64,000 bases of DNA from Siphonodentalium dalli (GCA_032622095.1 CP136068.1:160785465-160849464), one strand, 5' to 3'. Counted from the first letter of the stretch, positions 10,900 to 23,190 are shown. Made by a program: numbers and translations. The notes: generated by a model from the sequence alone, not told the origin.

Positions 10900-10913
10900 C
10901 AATCCTTCCTCAG

Positions 10914-11161
10914 ATCTGGACATTGATTATTTCGGGATTGGTGGAAACGACCTGGTTATTGATGGTGACTGGAAATGGGCTTCACGTGACGGCGAGGACA
11001 ATATTACCTGGACATCATGGTATCCCGGGGAGCCAAACAATTTTGCTCTGTGGCCTTGGACAGGCAACGAAGATTGCATTCAGATCTGGATAAATGATGT
11101 TGCAACCTGGAACGACAAATCGTGCGAATCTGTGTGTGCTTTTGTCTGCGAGAAACTGTAA
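10914..11161 (+). CDS. C-type lectin domain, carbohydrate-binding exon
   Basis: The acceptor is AATCCTTCCTCAG. With one base from the exon at 7445 the frame reads D, then LDIDYFGIGGNDLVIDGDWK. It continues through ITWTSWYPGEPNN, NEDCIQIW, ATWNDKSC and AFVCEKL. These are classic C-type lectin landmarks: the WIG-like core (here FGIGG), the EPN motif, which in known lectins goes with mannose-type sugars, the WND calcium-site motif, and the conserved cysteines. An N-glycosylation site (NIT) is present. The frame ends in TAA at 11159-11161, but that codon overlaps a strong donor (CT|GTAAGT at 11158), so the exon may instead end at 11157 and the protein continue. The product is probably secreted or a domain of a larger extracellular protein. 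Confidence 0.85.
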
Positions 11162-12034
11162 GTTTTGTATGTCTTAATTTAAAGAGGCTTTCCATCGATC
11201 GGAGGGAAGGGGATGGGGGTTAGACTCGTCCCTGGCTCATATGTGAAACACTACGGTGATATCGCTCTGTGGCGTGCCCTCCTATAATATCGACGTCCAA
11301 AGCAGAGCGATGGCAAGGTTTATAGTCCGGGGACCAGTCAAGATGGGGGTGGGCAGCGTGGACATTCCATCTGCTCTATATGTCATGCCATTGAGCCAGG
11401 TAAAGTTCTCAATTTTGATACAGCTCTTTGAGTTTGAATCTTTCAACAGTTTTATGTTAACTGAAACTTCCAATAGTTGACAACAGCCTAGCGACCTACA
11501 TGTATTATGCACACGATTCACGATACTGAATCGGGGTTCACGATTAGATACCGATCAGTCTACCACCTAATACTCCCACGATTTAATAGTTTATGCTACT
11601 GAATCGGTGTTCACTTTTAGATAGTGATTGGTGTACACTCGGGACCACACGTGCCACGCGGTGTTATAGGATTGTTTAAAAATGAGTTAATCGAAAGGGG
11701 GATAACTCAATATAGAACGTATATTTGACTAAATAACGTGTAGCACTCCCAGGTTTCCTTTTCACTAAGTAATAACTCTTAGACATGATGATAGTTATGC
11801 AATACAAGTAAACATGTATACCAGCAGTCACGGAGTTATATGCATTAAAACTTCTCTACAATTATTCTAAGCTGATTTCCTTTGTCTCATACCGATTGGT
11901 TAAGCCAGGAGACAATGGGTGTGCGCCCAGGTGTGTAATGATTCCGTATGACTCACGCCACTGAGACATAGGCGTCTAATAAGCCGAATGGTTCCAATTT
12001 CCCCTTACATCCAAAAATAATGAGTTGAAGATCT
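11162..12034. other. Non-coding stretch after the lectin exon
   Basis: No further exon or poly(A) signal could be supported. Short partial repeats of CACGATTNA-ATA and ACTGAATCGG-GTTCAC occur at about 11515-11615. Confidence 0.45.
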
Positions 12035-12327
12035 TGTATATCACATGAAAAAACTAAAGCTTTATGCCTTTTTAGCAAATCAAAATCTTTAAAAGAAGCT
12101 GAAAAATACATGGCATTGGCTGAGATGCTTCACAGTATTGCGCGCTCTGCCTTGCGACGAAACACATTGTCCCCAATTCGTCTCTTTGTTTTTGTACCTA
12201 TTTTCGTTAGTGCAACGAAGTTAGAGCCAAGTATCCCGGAAAGCACGCGGAGATTACCCACTAGTGAGAAATAAGAAGATATCTAATGGATTTTTCAATG
12301 ATATTATAGGGGTTTCATGTGATATAT
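12035..12327 (+). mobile_element. Dispersed inverted-end element, family H, copy 1
   Basis: It begins GTATATCACATGAAA and ends GGGGTTTCATGTGATATA. Internal landmarks shared with 41602-42022 and 48843-49282 are AGCTTTATGCCTTTTTAG, GAGATGCTTCACAG, CAGTATTGCG, TTAGTGCAACGAAGTT and ATAGGGGTTTCATGTGATAT. This copy is shorter, with internal deletions. Confidence 0.75.
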
Positions 12328-12892
12328 TATTATCATACGCGTGCTATACAGACAATGAGTCAAAGATGATCAATCAAATTACAACTGGAATACAATCTCC
12401 TTTTGGACATTTTTATAAGGAGAGATAATGGTTCGTGGAATTACAAAATAAGTTTTATCGAACATACTCACGGCTGACCAGCTGTTTTGGATAGTGTTAG
12501 AAACGGAGAAGACAGAAACAGATTATATCGCCACATCTTTGGTCATATATAGATCCACCGGTACTTTTGATGTGCAATAAAGTTAACAATTTTTATTTCT
12601 GAACATCTTCGTGATTTAGTCATTATAATTATTCCAAAAGGCAGTATATTTAGTGGTGGGTAGTTGGATCCGGTTATAACACCTTCTGATTTAGTTAAAA
12701 CATGATACTCATTTTGAAATGTAATCATAACTTCGCATGCCACGTTTTACATAGACTGAGAACAAATCGCTATCTAATCGTGAGCCATTTCTATATATTG
12801 TTTTATACATGTATATAATCATTGGTGTATTGGCTGATGAAACACACTACATAAAATCCAGCGTTCAGAATATAAGAATATTTTGTAGCGCA

Positions 12893-13043
12893 TTAACCAT
12901 TCCATGAAAATTTGCGAAAACCCTGTGTCAATGAATTATCTTATATTAGGGAGCCTCAACTATAAAATATAATGCATTAGCCTAACAATGTTGACATTGA
13001 CATTGTAAACCAGTGCATTCGCTTACACAAATAAGAGAGTGCT
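12893..13043. mobile_element. TTAA MITE, family C, copy 2, degenerate
   Basis: TTAACCATTCCATGAAAATT at 12893 is followed by TGCGAAAACCCTGTGTCAATG and one badly decayed hairpin. A second half-hairpin remnant (CCAGTGCATTCGCTTACAC) ends near 13043. The right outer end is missing. Confidence 0.6.
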
Positions 13044-13944
13044 TACCTACTACTAAGATAAAGACATATTCTGGACTTGTTCGGGTGCGTGAAACTAATA
13101 AGTGGGTACTCATGCGCTATGCCAACTGTGGGAATTTAGCATTCTACTAACATCGCCGAAAATCTCAAGAAATCGACCATACCCACTCCATAGATATCAC
13201 CGTCTGAACTAAGCTTATTTGTAAATATTTACATCTCGATTCGGGACGCAACAATCGGCGTTAAACTAACGCAAATGATTTCGCCATCGGGACTCAGCAT
13301 TGCATTGAATTAAAATATAAGAATGACATTTTGTGTGCTGTAAATTTGGATTAGTATTCGTAACAATAACTACTTTGAGCAAGATTATTCTCATTTTCTA
13401 TTTGATCACCCAACGGGAGTGTTTCACATCACTTTAAGATGTTCACAATAATTTTAGCCGATCGTTATTGGTGATGTTATACATGTATATATGTTGCTCA
13501 GCTATTCACAGTGTGGGCTGGATCGATAGATATACATAATTATTTGTATATGAAGTATTAGAAAGAAGTGGATTGAAGTAGATTTAGTATAACGGGTACG
13601 CAGTATAGGTCAGTACAAAGCAGGGTGTGAGGTGGCATATCAAATGTATCTGACAAAATCAGCAAACAGTTAATATGATTGAAGAGATTTGTATTCTGCC
13701 AGTGCTTGATGATCACCATACGGTTCATATGAATGAAGATATTTGTATTCTGCCAGTGCTTCATTGTTCGACGTTGGAGCGAATTTTCCAATCTAAACAT
13801 CTTAAATACATGTAGTAAACATGTTATTATATAATATCCTCTATCTTTTTCAGATGCTCTACTGATGATTGATAGTCATTATATGGTTGTTATCTGGTCT
13901 GCAACAGCTCAAACTCCATGCATGGTTTACCTCCCTTGATGACT

Positions 13945-14456
13945 CCATAGGACCGCTGCCACAGGCAACAGTTTACACACATTGTGTGGACATCCGGAAT
14001 ATTATTGATTACCCCGTGTTCACATATTACAGGTGTTTATCTACCCGAAGTCAGTCGTATCCCATGAGGCCAAAGGCCGAATGTGATACGGCTGGCTGAG
14101 GGTAGGTAAAACTCCGTACTACTTGTTTTTATGTGTAAGCAATTTTTACTAAGTGGGTGTCTGACCAGGTAACACGTTGTCCAAACGAAGTGAACACCAA
14201 ACCTGGCACACCATAATGACAAAAACAAGTCAAAGTGAGATGCCGGCAGGTAAACCAGAGGCCTTTTGGAAAAGTCAAATAGGACCGCTGCCACATGCAA
14301 CATTTTACACACATTGTGTGGACATCCGCGATATTATTAGTTACCCCTTCTCTGCTCACGTAATACATGTTTTTACCTACCCAAAGTCAGTCGTATCCCA
14401 TGAGGCCAAATGCCGAATGTGATACGGCTGGCTGAGGGTAGGTAAAGCTCCGTACG
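13945..14456 (+). repeat. About 330-bp-period tandem duplication
   Basis: The block AGGACCGCTGCCACA...CACATTGTGTGGACATCC...GTATCCCATGAGGCCAAA...GGCTGAGGGTAGGTAAA is present at about 13950-14120 and again at 14280-14456. The copies share most bases. Confidence 0.8.
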
Positions 14457-14488
14457 GAGTTTTACCTACCCTCAGCCAGCCGTATCAC
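14419..14488. repeat. 70-bp palindrome
   Basis: Two 35-base arms meet with no spacer at CTCCGT|ACGGAG and differ at one position (G against A). They carry GTGATACGGCTGGCTGAGGG and its complement. The arm is also the end of the tandem duplication at 13945-14456, so an inverted third partial copy has been added. Confidence 0.9.
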
Positions 14489-14510
14489 GTGACGATTTTA
14501 TCTATTGACC

Positions 14511-14821
14511 TTAAAGGTTCTCAATCCGATCACACGCTCTTAAATTAACTGACGGTCTTGCAGATAAAGATGGATAACTCTAAAATCAAGTGGTAATAAT
14601 AACCACTTGATTTTAGATTTATCCATCTTTATCTGCAAGACCGTCCGTTTGACCTCGTGCTTCTGGCCCACAAACAATTGAAATAAGAAATTGCAAAAAT
14701 CGATATCTGATCACTCAGAGCTTTGATGGGTAGGTTCCTCGACTCGAATCAAATATTTTTTACCTCTCAAGGCCAAAGAAATAGTAATTTAGGAGCGTCT
14801 GATCGGATTGAGTACCTTTAA
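14511..14821. mobile_element. TTAA-flanked MITE, family N, copy 2
   Basis: TTAA at 14511-14514 and 14818-14821 flank inverted ends: AGGTTCTCAATCCGATCA on the left, TGATCGGATTGAGTACCT on the right. An inner 98-bp hairpin (about 14551-14648) has GACGGTCTTGCAGATAAAG arms. The 311-bp element is a clean relative of the one at 7550-8485. Confidence 0.85.
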
Positions 14822-15353
14822 CAGTAATATTCATATCAACATATCCATTCCCCATAGAAATGAATAGGGAAATTTGAACCTGATATTTCAGTATTTGTTC
14901 ATTTTGAACTACATAAATTCATGTACTGTTTGATATTTCAACCATAACAACAGATTTCACCATAATAACTGAACACAAATTAAATTGTCGCAAGTATTAA
15001 CAAATACTCAGATCGAAACTGAAATCACTTCTCCCGTTTGTTTGACAAATACACAATACGGAAACGTTTCTGTGTGGTTCCCAGAAATATCAAGGGGCTC
15101 AATGTTGACCACACACTGCAGGTTTATCGCGTGCTGCTATCGACCAATCAAATTTAAGATAGCATACTAATCAACAGATAATATTATTTATTATATACTT
15201 GCCCATGAAGTATAAGGTTTTAGCAGTGAGATATAAGTGATATCCCACTAGTGTGTGATATCAGCTTGAAATTTCTGATGTATTGGCATTCATTGGGGGC
15301 CATAGGCAAGTAACTAAAGTATATAATAAACAGAATATCCACACTCTTTCTGT

Positions 15354-15468
15354 GGATATGGGTTAAATCTCATTCGTGATAACAAAACATTTGAATTTCC
15401 ACTCGTGGCTAAAGCCACTCGTGGAAATTCAATGTTTTGTCTTCACTCATGAGATATAACCCATATCC
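15354..15468. repeat. 115-bp hairpin
   Basis: The arms start GGATATGGGTTAAATCTCAT and meet at CACTCGTGGCT AAAGCCACTCGTGG; the right arm ends ATGAGATATAACCCATATCC. There are a few mismatches. A looser inverted pair (TTATATACTTGCC near 15190 and GGCAAGTAACTAAAG near 15304) sits just upstream. Confidence 0.75.
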
Positions 15469-16057
15469 CAGTATCCACTGAAAAATTGTGGATATCCTCT
15501 ATATATTTACATAGCCTGTCTGTTTTACACTAAATCCTGTTTGGTGATGGGTCAATTGCCAATAATGCAGAGATCTATCGAGTGTAACACTAACCGGAAG
15601 TTACAATCTGTTGACATAATCTGACCAAATTAATCACCAAAAGAGATCAGCAGAATAATTGGGCGTGCTTTTCAAAGTTCAGCCAAATTGCATCTGAAGC
15701 CAGTTATTTATATCAATCACGTAGTCGTAGCTAAGAGTTTAGAAATAGTTTTTCGGGCTGACTTAATGTGCTGCGTGGGCTAGTCTCAAAGTAATCGGCA
15801 ATTTTGTGAAAATAAATAAGAATACACACTGCTTTTTTATGGGAAAAGCTATGTAAAAATAAGAAATGAATGTAGTTTGGGGGATACGACGCTGTGGTCG
15901 TTGTGGGCACGTTCTGTTACAAACGGAATGTTATGTGAAGGCTTTTTATTCGCTGTAGTATTGTTATGAGTGTAATTTGGCTGTGTATGGTGATGCGCGA
16001 TCACAATGTGTTCACACAACAAAAAAAAAATCCCGGATAAATAGTGGATTTGCAATG

Positions 16058-16102
16058 TCAAATTCAACTATAATAGTTAATAAAACTATAATAGTTGAAT
16101 TC
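16058..16102. repeat. Short perfect dyad
   Basis: AATTCAACTATAATAGTT and its complement are separated by five bases. Confidence 0.8.
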
Positions 16103-16146
16103 ATGATTTGCCTGTCTGTCAATAGACCCGTTATCACCGTAACACT

Positions 16147-16935
16147 GTGGAACTATGTGCGATGTACTCTGCAGAAGGAAGTGTGATCATAATGGGGGAC
16201 TTTAACGCTCACATACCGAAAGGGTCAACCACTGCGCCCATTGATCTCAATGATCGTTCCGAATTATTTCTTCAGTTTTTGGATAATTGTGAACTGATTT
16301 CCACAACAGCAAGCAACGTGTGCGGCGGTAATGAATACTCTCACATACCATATTGTTTAACAAACAAGCCCCCTCTCATTGCTCATATTTTGGTGTCTTC
16401 ACGTGATAGAGACTTAATAAAAAAAAAGCTGGATTCTGTCTGACAATGCAATCAATACTTCGAATCATATGCCAGTAACATGCAAGATGACACTCCCGGA
16501 CATTTCTAATAATATTCAGCCAACACAAACAAAAATAGCTTACTTGTGGAGCCGCATGGACACAATTTTGTATAAAAACACTTTGGATGTGAGATGCGCT
16601 GATCTGTGTAATGATGTAATCGCGTGATCCATTCCAAGCACGATATCGCATTTTTCTATGACGACATTGCAGACGCATTGCATGCAACTGCATCTTCTGC
16701 CGTTCCAGTTAGATCTACACGACAACACAGAAAGCCCTTTTGGAATTCCGAACTAGATAATCTTAAAAAACACTCATTTTCCATGTATCGCGCGTGGTCA
16801 GAAGACGACAAGCCACGTAGCGCATGCAAACGGACGTATGTGGATCACAAGCAAGCAAAGCGTGATTTTAGGCGGGTAGATAGGCATGTAGTTCGAAATT
16901 ATCAAGGAAAGCTACACACAACCATAAGTTATTCT
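16147..16935 (+). pseudogene. LINE fragment: endonuclease domain and linker
   Basis: This is a piece of a CR1/jockey-like retrotransposon ORF2. The first frame (16147-16443) contains IIMGDFNAHI, the GDFN motif of apurinic-type endonucleases. It is followed by LNDRSELFLQFLDNCELIS, as in the LINE endonuclease fold. After frame loss, a second frame (16624-17079) contains KPFWNSELDNLKKHSFSMYR and later KQAKRDFRRVDRHVVRNYQ. This is the KP-(F/Y)-W-N and K-AKR-FR linker typical between endonuclease and reverse transcriptase. The polymerase is missing. Frameshifts and stops show the copy is dead. Confidence 0.85.
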
Positions 16936-17079
16936 GGCGTTCATTGCGACCACAACAAGGAGCATGTTGTTATTATATGCTCACAAATTAGATGGGAAAT
17001 TCCTCACATTTCTGTGATAGGGGTCGTAGATGAATTAGCCCTATTTATATTAGTGTATTCCTATATGATTTGCGCTTAA

Positions 17080-17880
17080 GCGACTTTCATTCTTTTTTCG
17101 AACCTTTATCAACTGGTGTAAGAATAAACTTCTTTGGTCCGCTGATAGTCGATTATTTTTTTTTGTCTGGCCTAAACTGACACAGCTCACAGTGAATTGT
17201 CAAATACCAGCGTACTGATGAGCGCGCGTTCACTATCAGTAATCATGTTGAGATCACAGTAATCTGCGACACGTGACTTTACATAAATCTGTATACAGAT
17301 CTACAGCAATGTAAATATACCTTTCACTGTTTAAGTTTATTGTATGTGTATGTCACCATTATGATAATCAAAACTGTTTTAATTATTGACAAATTATCAA
17401 TAATTTAAATATTTTTAATTCCTAATTTTTATTTCATCATTATTAACCATAAATATATTTAATTTGCTAATTTTTATTTTTCAATAAAATAATCATATAC
17501 ATGATGTGTTTATCTTTATTTTAATAAACATGTGTAAGTGATTTCCGGCGGTTTCTGGTGGATAATAGCGTAACGTGTTTTATATAAAATACTAGTGTGC
17601 ACAAATAAACATGCAACATGTTTTAATATATAAAACACTAGTGTGTGCATATAGACATGCAACATGTTTTGTAGCTGTTTCGTTATATATACATATATTT
17701 TGCATAATAGTTATTTAACAAGATTTAGAGTGAAGAAACGATAACGGAAGCAATTCGCACCGCAACCGTATTTATGCTAGGTGCATGCATGTATCAGACT
17801 ATTTATTGCATAATTTGAGACTTTCTAAATACGATCTTTCGGACGTGCGTAGCGGATATGCTGTTGTTAACGGATGATAT
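17080..17880. other. Non-coding A/T-rich stretch
   Basis: 17330-17510 is very A/T-rich. At 17586-17671 a unit containing ACTAGTGTG-GCA and ACATGCAACATGTTTT is present twice. No gene is visible. Confidence 0.6.
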
Positions 17881-18156
17881 TGTCACTTTGACGTAAATCG
17901 CAAGGTTTAATCGTCAATGTATAATTTAGGCGAATACTCGCACCTAATTCTGTTTTAAAATGAGCAAAAATACAATAGCGCATAAAATCTAACAAACATG
18001 GGCCTACAAAACATATGATGGTTTTATTTGATTTATATATAACGTATCTGGTATCAATAAGGCAGTTTTCGTGGCAAAAATTCCGATTAAAAAGCCAGGT
18101 GTACGGTAGTATTATACGTAGCCAGTGGGCAACAGCTAGTGTGTCGTATGACATAA

Positions 18157-18690
18157 CGTCGGCTGTATTCAAAGACCTCGTAAAATCGAGTTTACCGCCC
18201 AAATAAAATTTTACGGGAGAGACAAAAAACTTATTAGCGCATGTCTCAGAGCTTGATCGGGGAAGTTGATGAACACGTACACATTCTACCGTTCAATGAA
18301 TACTTATTATAGATGCATATGTTCATTAAAGTTGTAAATGAGGAGAAAATATGCGGTTTTATCCAAACGATTTTTCTGAATTAATATTAGTTAGGCGACA
18401 TTTTTTTACGATATTTTGATTTTTATGCGAGGTCTCTGAGATGACACTTTACGTCTCGGCGTTCGATGCGAGGTTATGCAATCGTCACCACTATGAAACT
18501 ATCCTCATTAAGCTTTCAGCTACTAAATGTGTATTACCGTTGCTTTGTAACTTTTGTCGTGATGACGGGAAGATTGTTGTGGTGTCACACTCATCCGACA
18601 TGATTTCCTCACTCAAGCGTAAGCACTCAGGGAAGTTAACATTCTCAAAGCTCGAAATGTCCTGACAATCCGCCTCTGTATTATTGAGAT
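18157..18690 (+). mobile_element. Family F DNA element, left part
   Basis: It starts with CGTCGGCTGTATTCAAAGAC plus CTCGTAAAA, the exact inverted complement of the right end of the copies at 23826-24455 and 51094-52112. From 18412 it shares TTTTGATTTTTATGCGAGG, GTCTCTGAGATGACACTTTA, CGTCTCGGCGTTCGATGCGAG and GTTATGCAATCGTCA with 51094 onward. It breaks off near 18640-18690. No transposase coding is seen. Confidence 0.75.
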
Positions 18691-18794
18691 ACAATGCAAT
18701 ATATACGTCAGGGGAACTTACTTATTTTGAGATGGTTGCAAATAATAGTGAACTTCTCCGGACAGCTCTAAGTATGGACTTTCGTTTTAACTCA

Positions 18795-19155
18795 CATGCA
18801 GTTGTTGCCGGCAATGTTGTTATTGGTGTTGCCGTGATTGGTGTTGTCGTTGTAGTTTTAGTTGTAGTGCTAGTAGTTGTCGTGGTATGAGTTGTAGTGG
18901 TAGAAGTTGTAGTGGTAGTTGTGGTGGGGGTGGTGGTGGTGGTGGGGGTGGTGGTGGTGGTAGTTGTTGTTGTGGTAGTTGTCGTGGTAGTAGTTGTTGT
19001 TGTGGTAGTTGTAGTGCTAGTAGTTGTCGTGGTAGGAGTTGTAGTGGTAGAAGTTGTAGTGGTAGTTGTGGTGGTGGTGGTGGGGGTGGGGGTGGTGGTG
19101 GTAGTAGTTGTTGTTGTGGTAGTTGTAGTGGTAGAAGTTGTAGTGGTAGTTGAGA
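18795..19155 (+). repeat. GT/GGT-rich low-complexity tract
   Basis: Degenerate repeats of GTTGTAGTGGTAG, GGTGGTGG and TTGTTGTGG run for about 360 bases with the G-rich strand on +. They produce spurious poly-Thr, poly-Val and poly-Gly frames. The GGTGGTGGTGGGGGT runs (about 18925-18960 and 19070-19100) could form G-quadruplex-like structures. Confidence 0.95.
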
Positions 19156-19218
19156 TAACGACTATCTTGATAATCAGCAAGTCTTGAAATAGTGAGCCTG
19201 TCATTTGCAGAATGAGGT

Positions 19219-19286
19219 CCCCAGAGGGTGAATTTAGTGATGCTACCACGCATAGCAGGCTAGCATCACCAAATTCACCCTCTGGG
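19219..19286. repeat. 68-bp hairpin
   Basis: CCCAGAGGGTGAATTTAGTG with ATGCTA pairs with TAGCATCACCAAATTCACCC with TCTGGG. The loop is about 16 bases. Confidence 0.85.
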
Positions 19287-19858
19287 AACATGGGTTGTGG
19301 TTGCCACGTAAACATGAACCCGTTGCTGCAGAGTGCTTTCGATAAATAAAGCGTAAAGGATGATCATGATCTTCGAGTTTGTTGTTGCGTCCCTGTTATC
19401 CCAGTAGACTCCATCATACGAGTTGCCAAACTTTGGAACATGCGACGGGTATATTTCGTCGTTGTTATTTGACGCAGTATAATAATCCCCTAATAAAGTG
19501 GACGGATAATTAGTAAAACTAACACGAAGTATTTGATTGGAAGCTAAAGCGCGTGGTGCAATTATTATGCCTATATACAACCACTAAAGTAGAAATGGTA
19601 CTCGTGATCTCGAAACGTTGACTGGGGTACCCATAATCTCCAAGTCTCGCTTCGTGCTTATCATATGTGTGTCCAAAGCCTCCATTCGAGTGCCCACAAA
19701 CGAACCATGCAAGCAGTGTCCCAAACCACCCAGCGAGTGTCACTAGCTACCCAAAATGAGTGTACCAACAACCCAGCTAGTGTCCCAAACCACACCACAG
19801 AGGTAACTTTTTACGAAGAAGATAATGGTTGAGCCCGGTTTTACCATAACTAAAATAA

Positions 19859-19964
19859 AGAACAATATTATATGGGTGTTCTTATTGGTCGAGCCAATTT
19901 CACATCCCCCCTGGAGGATATGAAATGGCTCGACCAATAAGAATACCCCTATAATATTGTTCTT
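19859..19964. mobile_element. 106-bp hairpin MITE candidate
   Basis: The arms AGAACAATATTATA-GGGT, GTTCTTATTGGTCGAGCCA and TTTCACATCC are mirrored by GGATATGAAATGGCTCGACC, AATAAGAATACCCC and TATAATATTGTTCT. The loop is CCCCCTGGA-like. Confidence 0.8.
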
Positions 19965-20119
19965 ATATATCAGGTATATGTATAGACACTAGATATAAAA
20001 CAGCACACATTGTTAAATATATAACACTAGCCGATGTGCCCGACTTCGTCCGGGCTATATAGAGATTGTTTTGTGATCTCCTCCGCCTGGACAAACTATT
20101 GTTAGATCGGTCCAGAAAA

Positions 20120-20430
20120 ATGCCTAAATGAGCGTATATGAGCGAGGACAAGGTCAATGTCATGAACACGGTCGCACGTGAAATTGGACCCGACCATATT
20201 GTTCCCGGGATCAAAGTACATGTAGTCATCGAGTCAGATCGGTCGAGGTCCAGAAACATGCATATGCGACCGCATATATATATATATGAGCGAGGTCAAG
20301 ATCAAGGACACGGTCGCACGTGAAATTGTTCCCCGTATCAAAGTAGGCCTACATACCAAATTTGAGTCGGATAGGTCGAGTAGTTTTCGAGTCTATAACA
20401 CACAGACAAACAGACAGAAATTCCAAAATA
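20120..20430 (+). repeat. Decayed dispersed repeat ending in CAGACAAACAGACAG
   Basis: GAGCGAGG-CAAG-TCAA and CACGGTCGCACGTGAAATTG occur twice (near 20139-20190 and 20287-20330). The segment ends ACACACAGACAAACAGACAG. Similar (GTCT)n-anchored segments occur near 21186 and 45885. I read them as remnants of an old element; class unknown. Confidence 0.5.
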
Positions 20431-20449
20431 TATAGTGGATGTGTATTTG

Positions 20450-23190
20450 AAATAATAGTATGGCGAACAATCGTATAATTCAACGTTAATTTAAATTAGT
20501 TGATGCACGGTGTGACGTTATAGTTTTCAGCCACCATATACATGTATGCAAAGCATTTTGTACCAGTCATCTTATAAATATAACTTTTTGTCCAAAATGC
20601 ACGGGCAAGAAGAACTTATCGGACGCGAACAATTTCTTACGTCGCAGTTCATCGCCCAATGCCATTAATTTAATTTAATTTAGTAATTAACAATTCAGCA
20701 CTTTTCCGTCAGAACAGTGATATACGGTTAGTTGCAGGAACTGGTCAATTGGTACATTCTGATAAGGCTAATGGTATCACACAAAGAACTGCAAAAAAGA
20801 CCATTGGTCTCTTTATATTAATTCACGCCGGTTGATGCAAGATAAAAATGTGCACTTGGTGCACAGTTAAATTATTCAGTTATCGAGAATGCACAGGTGT
20901 ATATATAGAATTGCGAATAGAATCATGAACAATTCGTCGTGACGTCAAACAACCATTCCCATGTCGTGTTCCGACACATCGTTAATTCATAGTATGATGG
21001 CGACACACATATACGTTGGTAGGAAAAACAAAAAAAAGAATGTTTTATCAATTGTGATGTTCCCTCCTGTGATCCCCATTCCCGACAAGAGTGGTCCCAC
21101 TTCGAAAAACAAAAAATAAACTACACTATTGGGTCTCTTATATCGCGGAAATATCTATAAGTTTTAAAAGAGTAACATCAGATTCTGTCTATCTGTCTGT
21201 CTGTTCGCGAGTTTTCTTCCAGACCACTGGACCAATTTTGGGTGACTCGGCCAAATCGAAAAAGTGCAGCGGCCAAATCGAAAAAGAGCTCTAGTTTTCG
21301 AGATACCCCTACCCTCGATAGAACAAGTTGAAAACAACTTTTTTTTAAAAGAATAAATATATATTGTTCAGGAAAATAATAGTGAAAAATAACGGAATTG
21401 GTGGTGGTTATTGTCAAATCGACGATGAACGATACCCACCAGTGGCTTTTTCCATAAATTAACGATTTTGGTAAAGCGAGGCTTGCGGCTTATTTGCCAA
21501 CATTGTTGGTGTTAAAATTACTACATCATATCATATCTCTACTTGATATGAAAAAAGTATTTGTTAATTTGGATTGTCCTGCCATTTGGAGCCGAAACAT
21601 TTATTTTTTGCTGAAAAATCGCTGTTTTTCACAAACCTATTTTGTTTTCAAACATTATCATTCAAATGGATATTACAATAATGCTAAATTATTTAATACA
21701 TATGGTGTAGCAGTTATCTAAAAAGCATATGTAGACATAATTTAACAGAAATTTACAACGGTTTGTGACATAATGGATTTTAGCTACCCCTCCCCCAAAC
21801 ACGTTTTGGTTGAAAAATTACATATTTTTGTTAAGAACTTTACCAAATTTCCCAATTGAACATAATGAGACCGAACATGACTCGTCTGCTGAAAATTTGG
21901 CCCGGGACATTGCTGAAGGGATTAAAGACGTGATCAGACTTCCGGCTTATTCTCACTTTGCCGACGAGCCTGCAAAAATATCGCCGGCAAGGTGTGAGCG
22001 TCGCGCCTATAGTCTGTATTAATTAAATAACAGTGTTCCAAACCCCAAAGTAATTAAATATTTCCTGATCGAATAGCCTTTTCTCCACACCCTCTGCTAA
22101 AACGTTGATCATTTCAGTTCGTGGTATGTTCAAGACTTCAGATAGGGTAGGGGGTCACACAAACAATAACATATTGTATTTGCCAGCCGATTATTGCAAC
22201 GTCTCCCAGACTCACAGGAGCCAAGAACCAACATATCTGTATAAATTGTTTACTTCCTGATAGAATTACCCATTTGTCCACATGTTTAGTTAAAACAGAG
22301 CGAGTATTTTATTTGGGAATAGTTTTCGTACAAATGGACACGAACTGGTGACATTTAGCATAAACTGCACAATTTTGATACCTTTGCCGCCATTTTGTCC
22401 GCTTGTTTTTATAGTGGTGGCTTAATTTCTACTCAAACAGGCAATGTGGTCCATAACTGATATACATAGCACTATACGTGTGCTCTATTGTGGACATTAA
22501 AGTAAAGATCGATAATTTGTTTAGAAATTTAGTACACCTACTTCGGAATTCGATTTTGAGGGACACACAAAGGCCAAATCGTCGTGATATGGCACACAAT
22601 AAACGGAGTTGGATTGGACATTATATCTGGTTGCGCAACTGGTCATTTAATGCTATAGGTTTATAGATAGGTATAATATAGGTATAAATAGAAAAGATTG
22701 ATTAAATTCAACGAAATTTCCCAATTTTACTGCACCAGGATTTTGACCGCCATTTTTACAATCGAATTTTACAAGTAGTGACAGATATATGTGACGTATA
22801 TCTTTCACATTGTGTGAACTTCGAATGTAAAAAACATTACGTCATTGTAACACAAATATTAAGTTTTATTGCATGTTTTCTGTCATATTTGTAACTTAAG
22901 ATGAGATCGAAATGAGTGGAGTATATCCCCGCGGTCCCCGGAAATAGCAGTCATCTTGGTCCATCGCCACCTTGTCTGGTATCTACATATCCAGTTTTGT
23001 TTCGTGTTAATATCGAACAGTTCAAACGGACATCATAGCGAACAACAATTGTGTAAAGTGTAATCAAAGATGCACGATGGTCAAGTTAGTTTCCTGGTTT
23101 TAAGGTTATGTGTGGGGCCTGGATCGAATCGCGTAGAATGAGGGCGTATATTGGTAATGGCTCAGTAATGCATTCACGAAATTATAAGTG
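20450..23190. other. Long stretch without a supported gene
   Basis: Open frames here are short and lack domains. Small features are a (TCTG)n stretch at about 21184-21205 and a short duplication of CGGCCAAATCGAAAAAG at about 21248-21286. Confidence 0.5.

Noticed and set aside
18722-19315. 197-residue Thr-rich minus-strand frame and Gly/Val-rich plus frames
   Set aside because: They come from the GGT/GTT low-complexity tract.
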